From: Ceratobasidium sp. AG-K
Taxonomy: Eukaryota; Basidiomycota; Agaricomycetes; Cantharellales; Ceratobasidiaceae
DNA length: 64,000 nt
Reading direction: 5' to 3'
NCBI GenBank assembly: GCA_037039685.1
Contig: JAWNGF010000006.1
Location: forward strand, 1,550,001 to 1,614,000
How positions within the stretch are numbered: the first letter of the stretch is position 1; each line of letters starts with the position of its first letter. Below the pieces are notes generated by a model, which saw only the letters and a list, made by a program, of their open reading frames with translations, was not told the DNA's origin and searched no databases. Shown here one piece after another: positions 55,801 through 64,000 of the stretch. Position numbers and translations under genes: made by a program.

Positions 55801-57732
55801 CCCCTGCTTGTCGAGCGCTGACTTCAAGACTTCGAGATAGAGCCCGTCGATTGCCGAATACTCTGTCGTCGACACCCAGGTCATCGAAAGCACTGATTGG
55901 AGGCGCCTATTTGGATTGAACTGCAGCTTGTCCGGTTCTATATACCGTACAAGGGTTGCGGCATAGATGAATAGCGTCCCGGAGCGTTCTACGAGCTGCT
56001 GGATTTCATTAGCAGCGGGTGACATCGGCTCCAGCTCGGCCTGCAGGTACAGCCTGATGTCTGCCTGCACGAGCGACTTCTCGACCTCGTGCAAGTGTAG
56101 GACATCTCGGAATGCCCGGTCGCGCGACATCATACGGTGGTAGATCCCAGGTTCCGGCCGGCTCGTCACAAAGAACCTGAGGGGAAGGTGTGCGGCGCCC
56201 TTGGCAAGAGTGGACAGCAACAGCTCGACCTCGTTTATGTTGTCGCATTCGTCCAACGCGTCGATGACCACCACCAGGCGGCTTGACATTGCCTCCTTGA
56301 CCCTCATGAGCGGCTCCTTTAGGAGTTGGTCAAACTGTTTTGTGATGTTCGCAGTGATAATGTCTGGGTCGCGTTGGAGTGATTCGTAGAGCGCCGACTG
56401 ATACTGAATGGAGCGCCGGGCTAGTTGGTACGCAATCGAGGGAAGAATTCGGGCAGCTGCACGACACTCGGTCGTCGTGCGAGTACAGAAGAAGCTCGCT
56501 GCCAGTCGCTCCCGCTGTTCTAGCAACTCGGAGAAGGTGCACGCGATCGTAGTTTTGCCCGTCCCGGCCATGCCGTTCATCCAGTAGACGCCGGGTTGGC
56601 TAAGGTCGCGCGACCAAGCGTTTAGTCCAGATAGGATGGCAGTGCGAGTGCCTTCCGTGCAGGTGCGCCGGCTGATGGAAGTGGATAGGGCAGAGTCATG
56701 CTTGGCGAGATGAACTGGTTTTAGCTTGCTAAGCTGGGTATCCTGTATAATAAACATAGGAACATTAGCATAATGAAAGCCAGCAACCGCCAACGTACCG
56801 CGGCTTGGTCATGGATAACCTTCCATACACTTAGACTTGCATCTGCCTATATCCATGTTATTACGCTTTCCTGAGGGAGTTCGTAATGAAACGCGCATAC
56901 TTGCAGTTCTCGGAAGAGTGAGGCGATGCGGCGGTAGCACTTGCTCAGGACTTCCTCGTCGGCACTCGCCTCAATCAACCTCCACCCCGCCCCTCTATTC
57001 CGCTGGCGCTCAATGATCTCCACCTGTTCCTTGATCCCACTGCAACTGATCTTAGTAAAGTCGCGACACCAAGACTTAGAGTGTTGCTTACCGAGCAATG
57101 TTCTCAAGTGCTTGGGACATCCCCGCTGAGTTTGACTGTTCCATATGCCGTACCATGAGGTTGGATAAACTGCTAAGCTCCGACGCCAGCTCCTCAAGTT
57201 CGTCGTGGTTCTCAGCCAGTTGCTATTCGCACTCTATTAGCACTCTACAGCCATACCCAGCATATCCACATACCCGCATGAGGTCGATACAGTCGATCAT
57301 CAATCCGACGGCGGACTGGACCGAAGGAAACACTGCGGTGCTCCTGTGCAACGCCCGAAGCGAGGTGTCCAGCACGGCCCATACTCCAGTCGGGGAAGCG
57401 GTCTGAGTTGGGTGTGGTGCTAGCGCCGTTGAGGACTGCGCTGCTGGTTTGGTAGGTGGCAAGGCGCTTGGTGTTGGGCTAGGTACGCGTGCGGGGGTGA
57501 GAGGTGCGGGCGCCGCTAGCCGAGGTGCGGCTGATGCAGGTGTAGGGCCAAGCGCCCCAGTTGGTCCACCATTGGGACCTGGACTTATGATGGGGTATGG
57601 GGGAGGGGAGGGAGCGCTAGACGTTGGAACTGGTGTTGTTTGTCCACTCGGTTTAGACTTGAAGACTTTGTCGATCCGTTTGCTGGCCGACTTGCGAAAA
57701 CTAGACTCGGGTTTTGAAAGTGGGGAGCCCAT
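52878..57732 (-). CDS. NLR3: NACHT-WD40 protein (fungal NLR)
   Basis: Start MGSPLSKPESSFRKSASKR at 57732, stop at 52878 (RRWSECYRE). Same layout as NLR2: myristoylation-like N-terminus, Pro-rich linker, helical segment (VQSAVGLMIDCIDLMR; HDELEELASELSSLSNLM), NACHT (GMAGTGKTT, VVVIDALDECD; ORF 55207-56793), an intron near 55150-55210, and a 733-residue WD40 frame with 13 regular repeats plus a degenerate one at each end. Repeats 7-13 are almost the same as in NLR1 and NLR2, except at a few surface positions, while repeats 1-6 are more divergent. It appears intact. The role is inferred from family: recognition of non-self signals and triggering of cell death. Confidence 0.9.
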
Positions 57733-58649
57733 TGTTGTCGTCGCTCTCGGCAGGTTCGAGGGTCAGCAAGTCCGGCGTAACACTGCTTGCCATGCGTTTT
57801 CCACGTGTAAAATGCTCTTTGTCGTCTGATTGTGGTAGTTGTCGAGGGATTGCCAATAACACCGTGATGGTCCTGTGCAATACCAAGACCATCCCCAGCC
57901 ATCATCAGTAAAACGGGTCTAAAATTTAAAGTGCTTTCAATCACATACCTATCTTTCATTCAATTGTAATCTAAGGCCCATATTTAATGTAGTTTCAAGC
58001 ACTCTCAATCTGCCGTTGTGATTGTCATTGGTTTCAATCAGCCGATACGATTGTAGTTGTTTGAAATTTGACTCGGGATAATTTTGGCCACTTTCAATCC
58101 GTGTTCGTGCTCCAAATCACACTCAATCCACGTTCACGCGTCAAATCACTCTCAATCCATGTTTACGCGTCAAATCACTTCAAACCTCACCACGAAGTCG
58201 CAAAATCACTTTGAATCCTGATTTCTGCGTGGGATCACTCAACAGCTCCCCGGAAGCTTTAAATTGTTTCACATTGAACTTGGATAGGGGGCAAATGAAA
58301 GTTTTCCAACGTACCGCAAGCCTTGCAACCTCGTGCACCGGTTCACATGTTGAGCGAGTGCGACCTTTTCAATTTCAGATGGGCACGCCCGACATATGCA
58401 ACTCAACTTTCCATTGCTCAAACGGTCTAATTTGGTGGTTTACATTTCACCTTGTATATGTACCACATACTTGTCGATTGATATAATGAACAAAATAACT
58501 AATGTACGTGCACGCAGAAATTTGACAAGCTCTCTACCACAAAGGCCTTTTTGGCAACTGAGATGGTGTGTGTGTGTTAAGGGGGCGCTGGCAGAATATT
58601 CAGACATAATACTGACCAAATGCGTGGCGACACACCTAAAGCAACACAG
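57733..58649. other. Upstream region of NLR3, no gene seen
   Basis: Holds the NLR3 promoter side and AT-rich DNA with a minisatellite at 58089-58235. No frame has a recognisable domain. It ends at the left LTR of element D; CACAG (58645-58649) is the likely target duplication, but the other copy is outside the window. Confidence 0.5.
58089..58235. repeat. Minisatellite with a 29-bp unit
   Basis: Five degenerate units at 58089, 58118, 58147, 58176 and 58207, each of 29 bp except one of 31. They follow the pattern CACTcTCAATCCatgTTtacGCGTCAAAT. The middle two are most alike. Weaker units extend to the left (CACTCTCAATCTG near 58000). Confidence 0.65.
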
Positions 58650-59099
58650 TGTCGTGAGCCATGCTCCTGCCATCGGACTCGTCTATGTCTTGTCCTTCCT
58701 CTTGTATTTGTTCTTTGTTTTCTTTCTTGCCGCGTTGCCACCTTCTTGTGGTTATGTGTTACACTGTGTAACGCGGCTGTGCTTTGTACGAGTCATGTCT
58801 GTTCATACAGCATGACTCACATGGACACTCCTGACTGGTTAACTACCGTGACTCTTGTGGCTGTGCCTTGTATGACTCGGCCACTTCTTTGAATATATAT
58901 AGAGGACCAACAAGCCTGGCAACCCCAGCTTGTTTTGTCTTGTCAAAACATCCCCTCTGAGTGACACTTAGAACCACCCCTACCCTCAAGAGCCTACAGA
59001 CACTTAAGTGTGTTGCGGTTCAAGAGGTCACTCAGGTCTTAGTGCCGTCCACTCTCCATTGCGGCTTGTCTCATAGCCACCAAGAAGAAGCTTATGACA
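58650..59099 (+). repeat. 5' LTR of element D
   Basis: Begins TGTCGTGAGCC and ends AGCTTATGACA. TATA box at 58893-58901 (ATATATATA); the predicted RNA start near 58925 coincides with the self-primer. Confidence 0.9.
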
Positions 59100-59101
59100 T
59101 T

Positions 59102-59113
59102 ACAAAACAAGCT
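59102..59113 (+). promoter_or_regulatory. Self-priming primer-binding site of element D
   Basis: ACAAAACAAGCT lies two bases after the LTR and is perfectly complementary to AGCTTGTTTTGT at 58927-58938, about 33 bp downstream of the TATA start. It is identical to element C. Tf1 of fission yeast primes in this way with the first bases of its RNA. Confidence 0.65.
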
Positions 59114-59128
59114 TAACAACATACAAAC

Positions 59129-61126
59129 ATGTCTATTCAAGAAGATGGAGGGTCACGTCCCTCATCCTCCATATCAACAAGAAGAGGACCCAGTCGGGCG
59201 GCAAGGCCCACAGGATCATTAAACGAACAAGATATTGCACGAACTCAAGCGGGAGGTCCCGCCCGATCACGCTCCCAAAGTCAAGCATCAATGCCGGGAT
59301 CTTTCGGCATTGCTGACATGACAACCCTACAAGAGGAAGAACCCACTATCACGAATAGAGAACCAGGAGATCTTACAAATGACCCCACTCCAGCTGTAAT
59401 TCGCATTTCAACTGGAAGCCCAGGACCATCACGTCCCTTGTGGCCATCAGGGATTAGAAGACAGTTCTTTTCACCCCAACCCAAAGCTCATGGGGGTGTG
59501 TCACTTGTTCCCATTAGACCCCCACCTACACCACATATTCCCAATGTCCCCACAATCCCTCAAATTGGAGGAACCATCACCAACGCAGGACCAATCCCAA
59601 TGGCTTCCCAGCCAGTCACACCAGCAATTCCAGCACCACCATATGTCCCACAGGGTTACTCCCAGCAACCAGCTCCGGTACAGCAAAGCACCGGTGATCC
59701 AGGAAGTTCAAGTTCAAGTTCCAGCTCCAGCGGTAGAACCGTAATCAGTAACCTAGACGACCTGGACAACCTTCTAGAAGGAAGACACAACGCCACCCTT
59801 AGGGTTATAGACGGAATGAGGGTCACTATAGATCGAAGGCTTAGCAGTCTAGAACAAGCCACACAAGTTCTAGCGAACAACCAACAAATCTTTAACGACT
59901 CCATCAACACCCTACAAGGAACCTTAACGGACATCCTGAACTCGGCAAGAAATGGCGAACATAATTCCTTCCTAGTCGGACAAGATGTAACTCGCCTTCG
60001 AAATGAAGTTACCAACACTCAAGGACTAGTAAACAACGTACGCGAAGAACTCAACACTACCAGACAAGGCCAACTCGAATGGAACGAGGCAGTAACACAA
60101 GGACTAGAAACTCTACGACAGGAAGGAACCTCCTTCACTGCCAAAATCACAGAAGTTCAGGAAGCTATCAACAATATGCGAGAAGAAATGGACGAAGCAT
60201 CTCTGCACGGGATCCCCTCTAGGCGATCAAATTCTCCACCACACCCAGACGCGGAATCTACCAGGATCGACGAATTAGAATTAAGAATCCAACGACTGAC
60301 CGAAAACCCAAACATCGGTAGCAGTTCACGCCGTCCCAAGGTGACTCGTCCAGAAGCCTTTGACGGAAAGAAGGGAGAGGGTGCCGAAATGTTCATCACA
60401 CAAATGGAGAGCTACTTTTTACGCCTAGGCGATCAATACACTTCCAACGAAGAAAGGATCCGTGAAGCCTTAGCAAACTTCAAATCCGAAAACAAGGCCG
60501 CCACTCACTGGGCACAAGTACTCTTAAGATCACTTAACCAAAGGGAAAACAACCAAAACCTTGCCTCATGGGAAAGTTTCAAGGCACACTTCATGGAACA
60601 GTTCAGTGACCCCAACAAAAAAGCTAAAGCCGAATCAGACATCCGAAAATGCAAACAGAACAATTCAGTAGCAAACTATGCGTCGGAGTTCCGATACCTT
60701 CTGGTAGACGTAAATTGGGGACAGGAAGCTCTGATCAACCAATTCAAGGAAGGATTGAAATCCGAAGTCAAAACCGAACTAGCTCGTTTCGAACTAACCC
60801 TGATCAACGAAGATGGGACAGAACGAGAACTATCCCTTGACCGATGGATATCAATCGCAATTTCTATTGATCAGAAACTACAAGCAATCAAGAACACGAC
60901 AGGGAAGAAGACAGTAACAGCATCCTCTAGCTCTACAAAGAGACTTCCAGACGAGGTTTACAAGGCTAGGATTGGCTCAAAACGCTGCTTGAAGTGCGGA
61001 TCAGACAAACACATGCTTGCCAAGTGCCCAGAGAAGGAATGGAAAAAGGAGGAACCTAACCTCAAAGGAAGGGAAGGAAAGATGGAAGAAGACTCCGAAT
61101 CGGGAAAAGGCGAGGTCTCCCTCTAA
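59129..61126 (+). CDS. Gag-like protein of element D (intact)
   Basis: 665 residues from MSIQEDGGSRPS. A disordered N-terminal half with an eight-Ser run, helical segments (DDLDNLLEGRHNATLRVIDG onward), the capsid-like region (EAFDGKKGEGAEMFITQ, MEQFSDPNKKAKAE) and a CCHC knuckle (CLKCGSDKHMLAKC). The C-terminus ESGKGEVSL overlaps the frameshift module. It packages the element RNA and forms particles in this family. It keeps the Arg codon where element C has TGA. Confidence 0.92.
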   Translation: MSIQEDGGSRPSSSISTRRGPSRAARPTGSLNEQDIARTQAGGPARSRSQSQASMPGSFGIADMTTLQEEEPTITNREPGDLTNDPTPAVIRISTGSPGPSRPLWPSGIRRQFFSPQPKAHGGVSLVPIRPPPTPHIPNVPTIPQIGGTITNAGPIPMASQPVTPAIPAPPYVPQGYSQQPAPVQQSTGDPGSSSSSSSSSGRTVISNLDDLDNLLEGRHNATLRVIDGMRVTIDRRLSSLEQATQVLANNQQIFNDSINTLQGTLTDILNSARNGEHNSFLVGQDVTRLRNEVTNTQGLVNNVREELNTTRQGQLEWNEAVTQGLETLRQEGTSFTAKITEVQEAINNMREEMDEASLHGIPSRRSNSPPHPDAESTRIDELELRIQRLTENPNIGSSSRRPKVTRPEAFDGKKGEGAEMFITQMESYFLRLGDQYTSNEERIREALANFKSENKAATHWAQVLLRSLNQRENNQNLASWESFKAHFMEQFSDPNKKAKAESDIRKCKQNNSVANYASEFRYLLVDVNWGQEALINQFKEGLKSEVKTELARFELTLINEDGTERELSLDRWISIAISIDQKLQAIKNTTGKKTVTASSSSTKRLPDEVYKARIGSKRCLKCGSDKHMLAKCPEKEWKKEEPNLKGREGKMEEDSESGKGEVSL

Positions 61127-61143
61127 CCGTGTGTGGAGAGACC
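61102..61143 (+). promoter_or_regulatory. -1 frameshift module between gag and pol of element D
   Basis: The gag codons TCG GGA AAA contain G-GGA-AAA (61102-61108). After five bases a hairpin begins: GGTCTC (61114-61119) pairs with GAGACC (61138-61143), plus CC/GG across one bulged A (61137). The gag stop (61124-61126) is in the loop. After a -1 slip the next codon starts at 61108, and the frame is open into the protease. Confidence 0.7.
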
Positions 61144-64000
61144 AACGAACCAGTAATGGAAACAATGTACCTTAGAGCTACTAGCGAATCGACAATTGTT
61201 TACACAAATATTACTGGAATCACGGAACCCATCGCTACCCTCATCAACTCAGGAGCATCAAGGAACTTTGTCGACATCACTTGGGCACAAAGAAACAAAG
61301 TGGACCTAATTGAACTGCCAACACCCAGGAAAATCATTGGAATCCAAGGAAAGGAACTGTCACATCAAATCCGATTCAAAGCAAATCTGGAATTTGAGTT
61401 ACATGGAAAAAACTTCAAGCAAAACTTCTTTGCCATGCCTACTGGAGACACACACCTGATTCTAGGGTTAGAATGGCTAGAGGAAGCCAATCCAATAATC
61501 GATTGGTTATCGAAAGAAATTTCCTGGCGACCAGACAACATCCTTGGAAAAGCCGCAGAAATTGAAGACATACCCAAAGAATTCAAAGATTATGCAGAAG
61601 TCTTTAGTGAAGAAAAGTTTAAACGGATACCAGACCATCGTCCATACGACTGTTGCATTGATCTGGTGGAAGGAGCAGAACTTCCTAAACCGGCTAGGCC
61701 AATACCACTCTCACCCGCGGAATCCATAGCTCTCAGAAAGTACCTAGATGAGGAACTAGCAGCAGGCAAAATCCGACCGAGCAAGTCACCTGTAGCCGCA
61801 GCAACCTTCTTTGTCAAAAAGGGACAAGACCCAAAGGACCCGGAAAAACCTCCAGAACTCAGGTTGGTTCAACATTTCGGTCCAATCAACAAAATAACAA
61901 AAGACAACCGCTTCCCTATGCCACTGATGGAAGATCTCCTTGACAAGATCAAGGACGCAAAAATTTTTTCTAAAATAGACTTGTGTATGGGATTCAACAA
62001 CATCCGAGTTAAAGAAGGAGACGAATGGAAAACAGCATTCCGAACCAAGGAAGGCCTATTCGAATATATTGTCATGCCCTTCGGACTGAAAAACGCACCG
62101 GCAACCTTCCAACGATATATGAATCATATTTTCCGTGACCTGATTGATATCTGTGTCATTGTCTACATCGACGACATATTAATTTTCTCCAAGAACCGAA
62201 GCCAGCACGTGGAGGATGTTCGAAAGGTACTCAAAATTCTGTTGGACAACAACCTCTTTGCGAAACTCCCGAAATGCGAATTCTTCGTCAAGAAACTTGT
62301 CTACACAGGAATAAATATCAGCGAGGAAGGAATATCAATGCAAGAGGAAAAGGTCAAAGCAATCAAAGAATGGAAGGAACCAAGGACAGTCAAACAGGTC
62401 CAAGCCTTCCTAGGATTTGCAAACTTTTACAGGCGATTCGTACCAAACTTCAGCGGCCTAGCAAAACCCTTAACCATTCTAACAAGAAAGGACCAGAAAT
62501 GGAAATGGGAAGTAGAACAACAAGAGGCCTTCGATAACCTGAAAAGGGAAATATGCAAGGAACCATTACTGCGACACCCAGATCCAACAAAACCTTACAT
62601 ATTGGAAACCGACGCAAGCGGCGTTGCTATGGGATCAATACTCTCTCAAAGACAAGACGACGGTTACTTACATCCCATTGCTTTCCTTTCAAAATCCTTC
62701 AACGCTGCACAAATGAACTACGATGTTCACGATAAGGAGTTAATGGCAATTGTGGAATCACTAAAACACTGGCGATTACATCTAGAAGGAACTAGAGAAC
62801 CAATAACTATCTACACCGACCACCGTAACCTGCAATACTGGAAGAAGGCAACTACATTTAACCGACGTCACGCTCGATGGCATCAAATCCTGGCTTCCTA
62901 CAACTTTGAGATAGTTTACCGTCCGGGGAACATGTCAACAAAGCCAGACCTACTATCCAGAAGAGCTGATCATAGCAAAATACCAACAGCAGAGCAAATC
63001 ATGATCAAAGAGGAACAGTTCAAAGGATTCGCTGGAGAAGTCAAGACAGACATCATTGCTGACATTAGGGAAGCACAAACCAAAGACGAGAGCATCAGGA
63101 AGATCATAGAATTGTGCAAAAGCAAGGAGACCCTGCCCAAATCTGTGCAACAAGGAATTAGGAACTACAACTTCGAGGAAGACCTCCTCTGGATGGATGG
63201 GAGAATCTACGTGCCGGAAGACAAGGACACTCGGCTAAAGATACTCAGATTACACCACGATTCACCAATAGCAGGACACCAGGGTCAAGCCCGAACGCTA
63301 GAGCTTATCTCAAGAAAATACTACTGGCCCGGACTTAAGGCAACAGTAAACAAATACGTTGATTCTTGTGAACAGTGCCAAAGGGCAAAAGGAACAAAAA
63401 CCCAAGTACCACTAAAAGCGCTCGAAATCCCAAACAGTCCATGGGAGGACATTGCATACGATTTCATAGTAAAACTTCCAAAATCACAGGGCAATGACAG
63501 CATTCTAGTAGTAGTGGATCGGTTCTCCCGCATGGCACACTTCATAGCCTGTAAGGAATCAACAACTGCAGATCAACTTGCCGATCTTTTCCTGAAGAAC
63601 ATTTGGAGATTACACGGCTTCCCACGAAGTACAGTTTCGGACAGAGGAACAACTTTCAACAGCAAGTTCCTGAAGGCCCTCTACAAAAAAATCGGAACGA
63701 CACCCACGTTCAGCACAGCATATCATCCACAAACAGACGGAATAACGGAACGGATAAACCAGTGGATAGAAGCATGGCTTCGTACATTTGTTAACTACAG
63801 GCAGGATAACTGGACCGAACTACTTCCTATTGCAGAATTCTGCTACAACAACCAACGACATGGGATCACGGGAAAAACTCCTTTCGAGATTGTGAACGGC
63901 AGGGAACCATTATGGAATGTTCTAAGAGAAGCTACTACAATTCCTGAAGCAAATAACAAAGCGAATAACTGGCAGGAAGTATGGGATGAAGCAAAAGCAG
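61108..64000 (+). CDS. Pol polyprotein of element D, 3' end outside the window
   Basis: Open from the frameshift site to the window end. Protease region LINSGASRNF, where elements B and C have LIDSGA: the catalytic Asp codon is now AAC (61246-61248). In RT, LVQHFGPIN replaces the LVQDLR-type motif and DLCMGFNN replaces DLRMGFNN, but YIDDILIFS is kept. RNase H has ETDASGVAMGSILS. Integrase has HHDSPIAGHQGQARTL, CEQCQ, YDFIVKLP, SDRGTTFNS and HPQTDGITERINQ. The frame is complete but carries changes at key residues. Confidence 0.88.

Larger units (their letters stand above)
58650..64000 (+). mobile_element. Ty3-type chromovirus element D, 5' 5.35 kb
   Basis: Same family as element C: a 450-bp LTR, self-priming site, gag and pol up to the integrase core, running off the window. 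Gag and pol are both open, without stop or frameshift. The protease active-site Asp is changed to Asn, so the copy may be inactive despite open frames. The 3' LTR is not visible, so age and completeness cannot be judged. Confidence 0.92.

Noticed and set aside
58000..58240. CRISPR-like array
   Set aside because: The units are contiguous tandem repeats without spacers, and the genome is eukaryotic.

Overview
The window looks like a chromosomal segment of an Agaricomycete fungus, and the gene families fit a Rhizoctonia-type genome. Host genes are split by many short GT-AG introns of about 45-60 nt. Tf1/Tf2-like Ty3 retrotransposons are abundant, and there is a multicopper laccase, a group III HAMP-repeat histidine kinase and a tandem cluster of NACHT-WD40 (fungal NLR) genes. 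The species itself is inferred, not proven. No rRNA, tRNA, CRISPR array or bacterial-type operon was seen.

Region 1 (1-21846) is a nest of transposons. A lysine-rich multi-exon gene of unknown function is scattered over 2264-21154. It carries two insertions: Ty3 element B (2632-10241, duplication GTTCT) inside an intron, and a CACTA-like DNA transposon (10597-20211, termini CACTGTGGACCCC, duplication TTC) inside an exon. The CACTA-like element is itself split by Ty3 element C (10693-17914, duplication ACTTC). Element B holds a solo LTR in its 3' LTR. Element A (269-2263) lies at the left edge and is cut by another LTR. Removing the insertions with one copy of each duplication leaves an open, phase-0 exon series. 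The lysine-rich gene appears to belong to the same CACTA-like family, because a decayed paralogue sits inside the inserted copy and a second right terminus ends at 21846.

Region 2 (21847-33683) is single-copy metabolic DNA. It has a ten-exon ketohexokinase-like kinase (+), a laccase (-), a MaoC/hydratase-2 type enoyl-CoA hydratase (-), a zinc polyol dehydrogenase (-) and, divergent from it, a short-chain dehydrogenase (+). Polyol dehydrogenase plus ketohexokinase could form a sorbitol-fructose catabolic pair.

Region 3 (34000-57732) holds the group III histidine kinase, which has lost its 5' end, followed by three tandem NACHT-WD40 genes on the minus strand. Each NLR starts MGSxxSKP (a possible N-myristoylation site), then has a proline-rich linker, a helical bundle-like segment, NACHT and about 13-15 WD40 repeats. 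NLR1 is broken (a 174-bp deletion, a 1-bp deletion and a lost 3' end fused to the kinase remnant); NLR2 and NLR3 look intact. The two spacers between them are homologous and hold decayed, unrecognised genes.

Region 4 (57733-64000) has a short minisatellite and the first 5.3 kb of Ty3 element D, whose gag and pol frames are open. Elements C and D share a canonical -1 frameshift module between gag and pol. Elements B, C and D share a primer-binding site complementary to their own predicted RNA 5' end. Elements A, B and C each carry a third ORF in the -1 frame after the chromodomain.
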